Below are positions 1 through 8,342 of a stretch of DNA of 64,000 nucleotides, piece by piece. Made by a program: the position numbers and the translations under genes. Source of the stretch: CAYTGR01 sp964437445 (GTDB lineage: Bacteria; Chloroflexota; Anaerolineae; B4-G1; SLSP01); NCBI GenBank assembly GCA_964437445.1, contig CAYTGR010000010.1:34909-98908 (forward strand), read 5' to 3'. The number at the start of each line of letters is the position of its first letter. Within the stretch, counting starts at the first letter, position 1. Below the pieces are notes generated by a model, which worked only from the letters and a program-made list of their open reading frames with translations, had not been told where the DNA came from and did no database searches.

Positions 1-14
1 CTCCCCATTGAGCG

Positions 15-20
15 TATAAT
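15..20 (+). promoter_or_regulatory. -10 element upstream of the ROK gene
   Basis: A perfect TATAAT lies 54 bases before the start codon of the first gene. Any -35 element would fall at the cut edge of the window. The leader after it is AT-rich (TTAATTAATT at about 46-55), unlike its surroundings, and could hold an operator. Only the -10 is seen directly. Confidence 0.5.
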
Positions 21-73
21 AAGAGAGATTTAATTTTTCCCCTTATTTAATTAATTCGCTCACAGGAGAAAAA

Positions 74-1306
74 ATGGCCACCCGACCCATGTTGGTAGGT
101 AGCAGCTCGGCGACGATCAAATCCCATAATTTGCAGGCTATTCTGTATGCCTTATTGCGCCAGGAGCCGATCTCGCGGGTCCGGCTGGCGCAGCTGACCG
201 GGCTCTCTACCACCACCATCACCAACCTGATCGCCGAGCTGCTGGCGCAGGGACTGGTGGCCGAAGAGGGGCTGGAGGAGACCGAAGAGCCGCGCAGTGT
301 GGGCCGTCCCCGGACGGCGCTGCGCTTGGTGGCAGATGCGCGCGCGGTGCTGGGGGTGCACATCGGGGTGGGGCGGATTTACCTGGCGCTTACCGATCTG
401 CGCGGGCGGCCTCAGGATTGTGTCACCTGGGAGCACGCGGTGGAGCAATCGCCTGAAGCGGTGCTGGAGGAGGTGGCCCGCCGTGCGACGGAGCTGGTGG
501 TCCGCAACGGGCGGGAAGCGCGCGCGGTGCTGGGGGTCGGCGTGGGGGCTTCGGGCCTGGTAGACCCTGAGACCGGCATCAACCTTTTTGCGCCCAACCT
601 CGGCTGGCACGATGTCGCTATTCGCTACCAACTGGCAGCCCGGTTGCCCTGGCCGGTCTGCGTGGATAACAATGTGCGGGCGATGGCGCTGGGGGAGGCG
701 CTGTTCGGCGCGGGACAGGCGGTCAACGTGATGGCATTCGTCTACGCGCGGGTGGGGGTGGGGGCCGGCTTTGTCGTCGGCGGGGAACCCTATGCCGGCA
801 GCGGCGCGGGGGCCGGTGAGATCGGCCACACGACGCTGATCGCCGAAGGCGGCGAGCTCTGTCGCTGCGGTAACACCGGTTGCCTGGAGACCTTAGTCTC
901 CGAAGCCACGTTGATCCGCCGGGCGGAGGCGCGCGCTGCACAGGAGCCGACCGGGATCCTGGCGGCCTGCCTGCGGACCGGGGAAGGCTTGCCGGTGGAG
1001 CGGCTCCTGGCCGCGGCTCGCGCCGGGGATGAGGCAGCCCGCGCGATCTTGCGTGATGCGGCGCACTACATGGGCATTGCTTTGGCGAATCTGGTCAATG
1101 TGCTCAACCCGGAGTTGATTGTGCTGGGCGGGCTGTTTGCGCAGGGGCAGGACTTGTTGTTGCCGGAGGCTGAGGCGACCATGCGGCAGCGGGCGTTTGC
1201 TCATTTGGGCGACCGGGTGCAGGTTCGCCCGGCGACGTTTGGGCGGCAGGCCGGCGTGATCGGCGCGGCGGCGCTTGCGCTGCGGCAGTTCTTCTACCAG
1301 CAATAG
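74..1306 (+). CDS. ROK family transcriptional regulator
   Basis: This 410-residue protein has an N-terminal winged helix-turn-helix (about residues 18-75, with ISRVRLAQLTGLS) followed by a ROK sugar-kinase-like domain. It has the ROK acidic segment DNNVRAMALGE (about residues 198-208) and the zinc-binding motif EIGH plus CRCGNTGCLE (H252, C263, C265, C270). The HTH marks it as a NagC/XylR-type repressor rather than a glucokinase; such proteins sense a sugar or sugar phosphate. The start is set by AGGAG at 64-68, five bases before the ATG. It heads the sugar island that runs to 13.4 kb in the same direction and is the obvious candidate to control it. The inducer is unknown; a sulfoquinovose-derived sugar is an inference from neighbours. 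Confidence 0.9.
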   Translation: MATRPMLVGSSSATIKSHNLQAILYALLRQEPISRVRLAQLTGLSTTTITNLIAELLAQGLVAEEGLEETEEPRSVGRPRTALRLVADARAVLGVHIGVGRIYLALTDLRGRPQDCVTWEHAVEQSPEAVLEEVARRATELVVRNGREARAVLGVGVGASGLVDPETGINLFAPNLGWHDVAIRYQLAARLPWPVCVDNNVRAMALGEALFGAGQAVNVMAFVYARVGVGAGFVVGGEPYAGSGAGAGEIGHTTLIAEGGELCRCGNTGCLETLVSEATLIRRAEARAAQEPTGILAACLRTGEGLPVERLLAAARAGDEAARAILRDAAHYMGIALANLVNVLNPELIVLGGLFAQGQDLLLPEAEATMRQRAFAHLGDRVQVRPATFGRQAGVIGAAALALRQFFYQQ

Positions 1307-1400
1307 GAGACCACGGACCACGGACGACAGACCACCTTTATCACGTTTCACGCTTCACGTTTCACGTCTCACGTTTCACGTTTTACGTCTCACGCTTCAC
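1304..1400. repeat. Mixed simple repeats between ROK gene and isomerase
   Basis: About 30 bases of the ACCACGGACGAC-type repeat are followed by about 60 bases of the 7-bp tandem in the TTTCACG orientation. The array ends just before the AACGAGGATAGG ribosome-binding region of the next gene. No gene or terminator is seen in it. Confidence 0.85.
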
Positions 1401-1418
1401 ATCTACAACGAGGATAGG

Positions 1419-2917
1419 ATGAGCAACTCAGGGTTAACGTTAGGTTGGGTGCCGCTGGCGCGGCCGACGTTTGATGTGCCGCTGGCCGAGGCGGTGANNN
1501 NNNNNNNNNNNNNNNNNNNNNNNNNNNNNNNNNNNNNNNNNNNNNNNNNNNNNNNNNNNNNNNNNNNNNNNNNNNNNNNNNNNNNNNNNNNNNNNNNGGT
1601 TGGGTGCCGCTGGCGCGGCCGACGTTTGATGTGCCGCTGGCCGAGGCGGTGACGCGCGCGGCGCGGGCGGCGCTGGAGGGGGCCGGGTTCACGGTGGTGG
1701 GGCCGGAGGGGTTGGTGAGCACGGTGGAAGAGGCGCAGCAGGCCGCCGGGCTGCTGGCGCAGCAGCCGTTGGATCTGCTGGTGGTTTTCCAGGCGACGTT
1801 TGCCGATAGCACACCGGCGCAGACGTTGGCGGCGCAGGTAGCAGCGCCGTTGTTGCTCTGGGCGGTGCCAGAGGCGCGCACGGGGGGGCGGTTGCGGTTG
1901 AACTCGCTTTGCGGGATCAACCTGGCGGCGCACGCGCTGAAGCGGGCCGGGCGGCAGTACGAGACGGTCTATGCGGCGCCGGGCGAAGCGGCGGCGCTGG
2001 CACGGGTGGAGCAGCTGGCGCGCGCCGGCCGGGCACGGCGGACGTTGCGCGGAGCCCGTCTGGGGCGCGTGGGGGAAAATCCCGCCGGCTTTGAATCCTG
2101 CCTGGTGAACTGGGAGGGGCTGTTGCAGACGTTGGGGCTGGAGGTGGTGCAGCTGTCGCTGGCGGAGGTCTTTGCCGGCGCGCGGGCCGCCGATCCGGCC
2201 GCGGTGGAGGCGACCTTGCAGGCGATAGCGGCGCGGGTGGCGGGGCTGGAGGCGCTGGAGCCGACGGCGCTCCGCCGGACGCTCGCGGCTTATCTGACGC
2301 TGCGGCAGCTGGCGGGCGAGCAGAACCTGGCGGGGCTGGCTGTCCGCTGCTGGCCGGAGTTTTTCACCGACCTGGGGGGCGCCGCTTGCGGGGCGATGGC
2401 GCTGCTTTCCGATGAACTGACGCCGTGCAGTTGTGAGGCCGATGTCAACGGGACGGTGACGCAGCTGCTCTTGCAGGCCATCAGCGGCGAGGCGGCTTTC
2501 GGCACGGACCTGGTCTCGTTTGATCTGGAGGAGGGGACGGCAGTGCTCTGGCATTGCGGGCTGGCGCCGTTAGCGATGGCCGACCCGGAGTTCCAGCCGC
2601 GCGGGACGGTGCATTCCAACCGCAAATTGCCGCTGCTGCTGGAGTTCCCGCTCAAGCCGGGGCGGGTGACGTTGGCGCGGCTAAGTGAGGCGACGGGCGG
2701 CTTCCGGCTGGTGGTGGGCAGCGGTGAGATGGTGCGGGCGCCGCTTAGCTTCAGCGGTACGTCGGGCGTGCTGCGGTTTGACCGGCCCGCGCGGGAGGTG
2801 CTGGAGACTATTTTGGGCGAAGGGCTGGAGCATCATGTCTCGCTGACTTATGGGGATTACGTCCCGGCGCTGCTGGCGCTGGCGCGCTGGCTGGGGTTGC
2901 CGGTGCTGCGACTGTAG
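1419..2917 (+). CDS. L-fucose/L-arabinose isomerase-family protein, candidate sulfoquinovose isomerase
   Basis: The gene is split by a 100-N gap flanked by the same 55 bases. Removing one copy and the Ns gives one uninterrupted 447-residue frame from the ATG at 1419, preceded by CGAGGATAGG. Family features are an N-terminal Rossmann-like part (residues about 10-170) and a C-terminal metal-site region with CEADVNG, whose Glu and Asp fit the family's metal ligands, and a later His in GTVHSNRKL. Members of this fold interconvert aldose and ketose sugars with a divalent metal. Together with the transaldolase and sulfo-lyase downstream, the best guess is isomerisation of sulfoquinovose to 6-deoxy-6-sulfofructose. 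The family call is firm; the substrate is inferred and could be another hexose. Confidence 0.8.
1443..1652. other. 100-N scaffold gap with 55-bp duplicated flanks
   Basis: Positions 1443-1497 and 1598-1652 are identical over 55 bases, and 1498-1597 are N. The duplication is the k-mer overlap of two contigs that were never merged, so the gap has no real length. Reading across the merged sequence keeps the isomerase in frame, which confirms this. Confidence 0.95.
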
Positions 2918-2975
2918 AAGGTTCTGCCTGGAGTAACGCGCTTCAGCGCGGAGAACGGCGCTCAAATGCCTTACA

Positions 2976-2989
2976 CAAGGAGGTGTTCC
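2976..2989 (+). promoter_or_regulatory. Extended anti-16S sequence in leader of the binding-protein gene
   Basis: AAGGAGGTGTTCC matches the complement of the 16S rRNA 3' end (AAGGAGGTGATCC) with one mismatch. It lies about 115 bases before the binding-protein start, which has its own AAGGAGG. No start codon follows at normal spacing. The rest of 2918-3102 holds a degenerate REP-like half-element (about 2930-2965) and nothing else recognisable. Confidence 0.45.
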
Positions 2990-3102
2990 AAAAGACGAGC
3001 ATTCACGGGGTATTTACTAAAGCCGGTGTCGGGTTCTCAGTTCTCTGTGCAACTTCAAGTCTCTTTTCAGCCTGAGTAAGCTTTAAGAAGGAGGAAAATT
3101 TT

Positions 3103-4458
3103 ATGAAGGCGCGTGTGTTGTTTGGTCTGCTGTTGATTGCGACCCTGGTGTTGACGGCTTGCGGCACGACGCCGACCGCGGCCCCGACGACGCCTCCACC
3201 GACGACGGAGAAGCCGACCGAGCCGCCCGCCACCACCGTGGCGCCCACCGAAAAGCCAACCGAGCCGCCCAAGGAGCCGGTGGAGTTGCGGATGATGTGG
3301 TACGACGACGGCAAAGAGGGCGAGGTGATGCGCGATCTGCTTAACCGCTTTGAGGCCCAGAATCCCGGCATCAAGGTGGTGATGGATACCGTGGCCTACA
3401 AGGACCTGCACAACATCCTCCAGACGCAGGTAGAGGGGGGCACGCCGCCCGATCTGGCCCGCATTAACGATGTGCCGCGCTTCCGGGGGCAGTATCTGGA
3501 CCTGACGCCCTATCTCAGCGACGCGGCGGCCTGGACCAAGAACTGGCCGGAGCTAACGGTGGCGTGGATGCAGCAGGATGCGAACGACAAGGGGCTGTAC
3601 GGTTTCCCCATCCAGTTCACGGTGACCGGCCCGTTCATCAACAAGACGCTCTTTGAGCAGGCGGGGGTGGCGATCCCCGGCGAGAAGGCGACCTGGGAGC
3701 AGTGGGTGGCGGCGGCCAAAGAGGTGGCGCAGAAGACGCAGACGCCCTACGCCGTGGCGATTGACCGGACCGGGCACCGCTTCTGGGGACCCTCGCTGAG
3801 CATGTGCGCGACCTATATCCAACCCGATGGCAAGTTCAAGGTGGATACGCCGGGCTTCCGCAAGACGGCCCAGATGATCGTTGACTGGCACCAAGAGGGC
3901 ATCACGCCGGCCGATGTCTGGGTGGGCGCGGGCGGCAACTATGCTTCCGCCAAGGATTACTTTGTCAATGCGCAGCTGGTGCTCTACATGTCGGGCAGCT
4001 GGCAGGTGGGCGGGTTTGCCGATGCCATCGGCGATAAGTTTGACTGGACGCCGATCCCGAATCCCTGCGGCGATTGCGGCTGCACGGGCATCCCCGGCGG
4101 CTCGGCGCTGATGGCGTTCAAGGCGACTCAGCATCCAGCCGAGGTGGGCAAGCTGATGGAATATCTGAGCAGCGAAGCGGTGCTCGGCGAGTTTGACGCG
4201 CGCTCGCTCTTCATCCCCGGCCATCTGGGCCTGGTCAAGAAGGGGCTGGATTATCCCAAAAACAAAGAGGCGCTGAGCGTCTTTGTCGCCGAGATCGCCA
4301 AGTTGATGCCGGAGGCTTACCAGCTGCAATATAGCCAGTACAGCTTCGCGCTCAACACGGAAATCCGCGACCGGCTGAGCCAGGTGATTGTCGGTGAACT
4401 GACGCTGGACGAGGCAATCCAGAAGATTCAGGAGAAGATGGACGAGACGGTGAAGTAA
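3103..4458 (+). CDS. Sugar ABC transporter substrate-binding lipoprotein
   Basis: A 451-residue extracytoplasmic solute-binding protein of the MalE-like family 1. It has a lipoprotein signal with lipobox LTAC (Cys20), then a Thr/Pro-rich linker (residues 21-57) that spaces the binding domain from the membrane. The body has the usual family-1 order, including LLNRFEAQNPGIKV near the N-terminus and GGSALMAFKATQHPAEVGKLM near the hinge. A strong AAGGAGG sits at 3089-3095. It precedes two permease genes and delivers sugar to them. A stable hairpin follows the gene. Given the surrounding enzymes, the ligand may be sulfoquinovose or its glyceryl glycoside; nothing in the sequence alone proves it. 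No ATPase gene is nearby, so a shared MsmK/UgpC-type ATPase is likely. Confidence 0.9.
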   Translation: MKARVLFGLLLIATLVLTACGTTPTAAPTTPPPTTEKPTEPPATTVAPTEKPTEPPKEPVELRMMWYDDGKEGEVMRDLLNRFEAQNPGIKVVMDTVAYKDLHNILQTQVEGGTPPDLARINDVPRFRGQYLDLTPYLSDAAAWTKNWPELTVAWMQQDANDKGLYGFPIQFTVTGPFINKTLFEQAGVAIPGEKATWEQWVAAAKEVAQKTQTPYAVAIDRTGHRFWGPSLSMCATYIQPDGKFKVDTPGFRKTAQMIVDWHQEGITPADVWVGAGGNYASAKDYFVNAQLVLYMSGSWQVGGFADAIGDKFDWTPIPNPCGDCGCTGIPGGSALMAFKATQHPAEVGKLMEYLSSEAVLGEFDARSLFIPGHLGLVKKGLDYPKNKEALSVFVAEIAKLMPEAYQLQYSQYSFALNTEIRDRLSQVIVGELTLDEAIQKIQEKMDETVK

Positions 4459-4483
4459 GCCGTTGGGTTGCCGGCGGTGATAG

Positions 4484-4524
4484 GGGGATGCGTCAAGGTG
4501 GCCGGGCTATCCTGGCGCATCCCC
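4484..4524 (+). terminator. Stem-loop after binding-protein gene (attenuator or mRNA stabiliser)
   Basis: GGGGATGCG (4484-4492) pairs perfectly with CGCATCCCC (4516-4524) around a 23-base loop. No clear U tract follows. It lies between the binding protein and permease genes, a usual place for hairpins that let the binding protein be made in excess. Confidence 0.55.
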
Positions 4525-4548
4525 AGGCATTTTGGGGAGCCTGGGTTG

Positions 4549-4813
4549 GTCGTGCTGCGCTTCAACGCGCACAAGACGGCGCTCAAGTTAGCGTTTCAGC
4601 GTCTCAGCGTTTCAGCGTTTTAGCGCGGCAAAACGGCGCTGAAGCGCCTCACTACAAACAGAGCGTTATTTTCAGAGGAGATTTCATCCTTTCGCCTTCA
4701 TCCTTCATCCTTTTTCAAAGGTGAGCGGTGAGTGGTGAGCAGGAAACAGGCACTTCTGCTTTCTGCTCACTATTCTGCTCTCTGCTCACTCCTTAACTGG
4801 TTTCTATATTTCA
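4549..4813. repeat. Composite repeat region: degenerate REP-like plus GTGAGCAG palindrome
   Basis: The 370-base space before the permease has no credible gene. It holds a degenerate REP-like unit (about 4549-4655, ending CACTAC), an arm with TTATTTTCAGAGGAG (about 4669-4683), and a GTGAGCAGGAAAC/CTGCTCAC palindrome (about 4722-4794). The final arm, TTTCAGAGGAGG, contains the permease ribosome-binding site. Confidence 0.8.
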
Positions 4814-4828
4814 GAGGAGGAAGCTTAA

Positions 4829-5842
4829 GTGGCCAAGCGTAGACCCTGGTTCGGTAGCAGAGTGGGAAATTGGCTGATGCAGCCTCTCTATGCGGTGCTG
4901 AATCTCCTGGATTTTATCCTGACCCCCTTGCAAAAGCTGATCGGCGTGGAGCGGATGGGCTATTTTTTCGTGCTGCCCAATTTGTTGATCTTTGGCCTCT
5001 TTATCCTGTTGCCCATGCTCTTGAACTTTTATTACGGGTTTACCAGTGGCAACTCTATTTTGCTGGAGAACCGGACCTGGGTCGGCCTGGGCAATTTGGA
5101 GAAGCTGTTGACCTGTGCGGATTATTTAAACCCCACCAGTTGCCGCGAGGACCTCTTCTGGCGGGGGCTCTTCAACACGGTGGCCTTCGTGTTCGGACAG
5201 GTGATCAGCATGGTGGTGCTGGCGCTGGTCACGGCGCTGGCCCTCAATCGGAAGATCGTCGGGCGGGGCTTTTTCCGCAGCATGGTCTTTTACCCGGTGC
5301 TGCTCTCGCCGGTGGTGGTGGCGCTCATCTGGAAGTGGATTTTGCAGGGCGATTACGGTCTGCTCAATGCGCTGCTGGTGGGGTTGGGCTTCAAGAAGAT
5401 TCCTTTTCTGTTGAACGCGACCTGGGCGCGCTTTTGGGTGATTGCGATCAGCGTTTGGGCGCAGATGGGCTTTTACACGCTGATTCTGCTGGCCGGGTTG
5501 CAATCCATTCCTGCTTCGCTCTACGAGGCGGCAGCTTTAGACGGCGCTAACGACTGGAACCGGTTCCGCTATGTCACGTTGCCGCTGTTGATGCCAACCA
5601 TGATCGTGGTCCTGGTGCTTTCGGTGATCCGCGCGGTGCAGGTCTTTGACCAGGTCTTCGTGCTGACGAGCGGCGGCCCCGGCACGGCGACGCTCTATGT
5701 CGTGCAATATATCTACCGGACGGCGTTTGAGCACCGGCAGTATGGGATGGCGGCGGCGGCCTCGCTGGTGCTGGCGATCATTTTGATGGTGCTGACCGTG
5801 ATCCAGCTGCGGTTGGGGCGCGAGAGCGATGTGGCGTCGTGA
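4829..5842 (+). CDS. Sugar ABC transporter permease (MalF/UgpA type)
   Basis: A 337-residue inner-membrane protein with about six membrane segments and the binding-protein-dependent transport motif EAAALDGANDWNRFRYVTLPLL (EAA loop), which docks the ATPase. The GTG start is chosen because GAGGAGG (4814-4820) lies eight bases upstream; that site is the end of a dispersed repeat. The gene is followed by a second permease with a start 11 bases after its stop. It forms the channel for the sugar bound by the upstream lipoprotein. Confidence 0.92.
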   Translation: MAKRRPWFGSRVGNWLMQPLYAVLNLLDFILTPLQKLIGVERMGYFFVLPNLLIFGLFILLPMLLNFYYGFTSGNSILLENRTWVGLGNLEKLLTCADYLNPTSCREDLFWRGLFNTVAFVFGQVISMVVLALVTALALNRKIVGRGFFRSMVFYPVLLSPVVVALIWKWILQGDYGLLNALLVGLGFKKIPFLLNATWARFWVIAISVWAQMGFYTLILLAGLQSIPASLYEAAALDGANDWNRFRYVTLPLLMPTMIVVLVLSVIRAVQVFDQVFVLTSGGPGTATLYVVQYIYRTAFEHRQYGMAAAASLVLAIILMVLTVIQLRLGRESDVAS

Positions 5843-5852
5843 GGAGGGCAAC

Positions 5853-6908
5853 ATGAGCAGTGTATGGGAATTTTTGGGGCGCCGGCAGGGGGGGAAGCGG
5901 TTGACAACCGCCGATCTGGTGACGTACCTGTATCTGCTGTTGGGGACGGTGGTGATGTTCGGCCCCGTGGTCTGGCTCATCCTTTCCTCGTTCAAGCCGA
6001 TTGAGGGGCTGTACGAGTTCCCGCCGACCTTTCTGCCTTACCGTCAGCAGACGGTGCTGGTCCCCGGCTACGCTGAGCCGTTGCCGCTCTACGAGGTGAC
6101 GCTGGAGGATGGGACCGTGCGCCGGCTGGCGCAGATCTCGCGGGTGGGGCTGGTGGCCCGCATGATTGATCCGGCCGCGCCGGAAGCGAAACCGCTCCAG
6201 GTCAAGATTGATCAGCGGCGACCGGTGCGCAAGGTGGTCTTTAACCTGGATAATTACACCGGCGCGATCAAGAGTTTCCCTTTCCTGACCTATTTACGGA
6301 ACACGGTGTTTGTCACCGTCGTTGCGACGCTCTTCACGCTGCTCTTTAACAGTATGGCGGCCTTTGGGCTGAGCAAGTACCGCTTTGCCGGCCGCGATGC
6401 CATCTTCCTGGTGATGATCAGCACGCTGATGGTCCCGGTCTCGGTGATTCTGATCCCGGCGTTCCTGGTCATCTCCAAAGTGGGGTGGAGCAACAATCTG
6501 TGGGGGCTGATCATCCCCGGTGCGGCGACGCCGACGGGCGTTTTTTTGCTGCGGCAGTACATGCTCACCATCCCTGATGAGCTGATGGACTCGGCGCGAA
6601 TTGACGGCGCGAGCGAGTGGCGCATCTACTGGCAGATCATCCTGCCGCTGGCAGCGCCGGCGCTGGCCGTGTTGACGATCTTTTCCGTCATGTGGCGCTG
6701 GAACGATTTTCTCTGGCCGCTGATTGTGCTGAGCAAATCGGAGCTCTTCACGTTGCAGGTGGGGCTCAATGCTTTCCAGGGCGATTTGAATGTGCAGTGG
6801 CATTACATCCTGGCGATGACGGTGTTGACGCTGCTGCCGATCAGCGTGGTGTTTGCGTTCTTGCAGAAGTATATTACAACGGGCATAGCGACGACGGGGA
6901 TGAAGTGA
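5853..6908 (+). CDS. Sugar ABC transporter permease (MalG/UgpE type)
   Basis: A 351-residue partner permease. The ATG at 5853 is preferred over an overlapping one at 5829 because GAGGAGGG (5841-5848) precedes it. The EAA loop reads DSARIDGASEWRIYWQIILP. After the first membrane segment there is an unusual extracytoplasmic stretch of about 90 residues (about 42-130, with VTLEDGTVRRLAQISRVGLV) before the usual ...NTVFVTVVATLFTLL... core, so this subunit is longer than the common 280 residues. The TGA stop coincides with the first unit of a 7-bp repeat array. Confidence 0.92.
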   Translation: MSSVWEFLGRRQGGKRLTTADLVTYLYLLLGTVVMFGPVVWLILSSFKPIEGLYEFPPTFLPYRQQTVLVPGYAEPLPLYEVTLEDGTVRRLAQISRVGLVARMIDPAAPEAKPLQVKIDQRRPVRKVVFNLDNYTGAIKSFPFLTYLRNTVFVTVVATLFTLLFNSMAAFGLSKYRFAGRDAIFLVMISTLMVPVSVILIPAFLVISKVGWSNNLWGLIIPGAATPTGVFLLRQYMLTIPDELMDSARIDGASEWRIYWQIILPLAAPALAVLTIFSVMWRWNDFLWPLIVLSKSELFTLQVGLNAFQGDLNVQWHYILAMTVLTLLPISVVFAFLQKYITTGIATTGMK

Positions 6909-7018
6909 GGCGTGAGACGTGAGACGTGAGGCGTGAAACGTGAGACGTGAGACGTGAGACGTGAAGCGTGAAACGTGAACGGGAAATGGGAAGCGGGAAA
7001 CGTGAAACGGGAAATGGG
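6906..7018 (+). repeat. 7-bp tandem repeat array (CGTGARR)
   Basis: About 15 units of CGTGAGR/CGTGAAA, decaying into GGGAAATGGGAAGC. In this orientation TGA recurs in every reading frame within 21 bases. The array begins with the permease's own stop codon. Confidence 0.9.
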
Positions 7019-7556
7019 ATTGAGTGATGAGGGGGGAGTGAGTGAGCAGGGGTTCCGGCCGACCTGGACGGCGCTGAAGCGGGGGGAGAGGGTGTGGGGC
7101 AGTAAGCAGGATAGTCCCCTGCTCCTGTACCGTCACAGGCGCTGGCACTTTATCACGCTGGGGCCGGTTCTCACCCCGGAGTTCAAGACCGTGCCGGGCA
7201 TTCGCACCGTCAATTTCATGCCCACAGCGCGGGCCAGGCAGAGCGTGGCCGACTGGCTGCCATATTACCAGCTGCTGGCCTTGAGCGAGGTCGCGCCGAA
7301 CTTTGAGCAGGAGGTGCGCCATAAAATCCTGCCGACGGCCGCTGACTACCGGCCATGGCTCCACCAGGGCTGGGTGAAAATCGTCGGGGGTTTCACGACG
7401 GATACATTGGAAGCGCTGCCCTATAAGCCGGTGCAAGAGGAGCAGTTGGTGGTCCAGATCCAAGCCATGATGAAACGCGGTGCGGCCGGGCCATTCTTGA
7501 GTTTTGAGCGCTCCGCTGAGGGGTGGGATGACATTAAATTACTGGCGATAGGGTAG
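7017..7556 (+). CDS. Protein of unknown function in the sugar island
   Basis: A 179-residue frame with protein-like composition (WTALKRGERVWGSKQDSPLLLYRHRRWHF...) and no domain I recognise. There is no signal peptide or membrane segment. Repeated aromatic and basic residues in the middle, and a central HKILPTAADYRPWLHQGW, suggest a soluble folded protein. The start is uncertain: the frame continues upstream into the repeat to a GTG at 6975, and an internal GTG at 7041 is also possible. It lies between the transporter and the transaldolase, so a role in the same pathway is possible but unsupported. Confidence 0.55.
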   Translation, partial: GLSDEGGVSEQGFRPTWTALKRGERVWGSKQDSPLLLYRHRRWHFITLGPVLTPEFKTVPGIRTVNFMPTARARQSVADWLPYYQLLALSEVAPNFEQEVRHKILPTAADYRPWLHQGWVKIVGGFTTDTLEALPYKPVQEEQLVVQIQAMMKRGAAGPFLSFERSAEGWDDIKLLAIG

Positions 7557-7637
7557 ATGTTTTATGGGATGACAGCCCACGGACCACTGACCACAAATGG
7601 GTGGTTTGTCGTCCGTGGTCTTAATCAGGAGGCAAAA

Positions 7638-8216
7638 ATGGCAGAGGACCTTTTCCGTCGCGTTTTCCGCGTGATCAACCGCTATTTCATGGTCCCGGCC
7701 TTCCGGCTGGGATTGGGTCCGCTCATCTGTAACCCGGTCGCCGGCTACATCATGGTGCTCAAGACCGTGGGGCGTAAGAGCGGGAAGAGCCGCTACACGC
7801 CGGTCAACTACGCGATTCTGGACGGCGCGGTCTACTGCGGGGCAGGGTTCGGCGTGAAAGCGCACTGGTACCGGAATCTGGCGGCGAACCCGGTGGTGGA
7901 GGTGATCCTGCCCGGGAGCGCGTTCGCCGGTCGCGCCGAGCCGGTGACGGAGCCAGACGAGGCGTTGCGCGCGCTGCGCGCGGTCCTGAAAAACTCCGGT
8001 TTTGCGGCTTTTGCCTTTGAGGGGATCAATCCCTTTACGATTTCCGATGAGGCGCTTCGTTCTAAGCTGGAGACTATGCGTCTGATCCGCATTCGGCCCA
8101 CCGGCATTGGAAGTGGCCCGGCCGATCCGGGCGGCTGGTTGTGGGTGGTGATGATGGGGGTGCAGCTTGCCGGATTGGTGGCTTTGATCCTGGGGGTGCG
8201 CAAGCGTAAGGTGTGA
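7638..8216 (+). CDS. Deazaflavin-dependent (DDN-type) nitroreductase family protein
   Basis: A 192-residue protein with the DDN/DUF385 hallmarks TVGRKSGKSRYTPVNY, then GAGFGVKAHWYRNLAANP. Relatives are split-barrel proteins that use F420 or flavin to reduce quinones or nitro compounds. The start at 7638 follows CAGGAGGC (7626-7633). The upstream part of the longer frame is repeat sequence and is excluded. Unusually, the C-terminus has a hydrophobic segment (GGWLWVVMMGVQLAGLVALI) followed by basic residues, suggesting membrane attachment. The stop codon is the first TGA of a repeat array. A link to the island's pathway is not evident. Confidence 0.8.
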   Translation: MAEDLFRRVFRVINRYFMVPAFRLGLGPLICNPVAGYIMVLKTVGRKSGKSRYTPVNYAILDGAVYCGAGFGVKAHWYRNLAANPVVEVILPGSAFAGRAEPVTEPDEALRALRAVLKNSGFAAFAFEGINPFTISDEALRSKLETMRLIRIRPTGIGSGPADPGGWLWVVMMGVQLAGLVALILGVRKRKV

Positions 8217-8290
8217 AGCGTGAAACGTGAGGCGTGAAACGTGAGACGTGAAACGTGAAACGTGAAACGTGAGGCGTGAAACGTTATCAT
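8214..8290 (+). repeat. 7-bp tandem repeat array (CGTGARR)
   Basis: About ten units in the CGTGA orientation directly after the preceding gene, whose stop it provides. Confidence 0.9.
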
Positions 8291-8292
8291 GT

Positions 8293-8323
8293 TTGACGTT
8301 AGATGAGTTAAACCTTGTATATA
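8293..8323 (+). promoter_or_regulatory. Promoter of the transaldolase gene
   Basis: TTGACG (8293-8298) is followed after 17 bases by TGTATA (8316-8321), or after 19 by TATATA (8318-8323). The start codon is at 8343 with GAGGAGATT before it. This suggests the transaldolase can be transcribed on its own. Confidence 0.55.
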
Positions 8324-8342
8324 GAATAGAGAGGAGATTCCC

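Noticed and set aside
152..829. Long minus-strand frames opposite the ROK gene and many other genes
   Set aside because: They are mirror frames produced by high GC third positions; they lack start signals and recognisable domains.
1275..1652. Two broken isomerase genes on either side of a gap
   Set aside because: The identical 55-base flanks show one intact gene interrupted by an assembly artefact.
4488..4724. Small open frame between binding protein and permease
   Set aside because: It lies entirely in hairpin and dispersed repeat sequence, with no ribosome-binding site and no protein-like composition.
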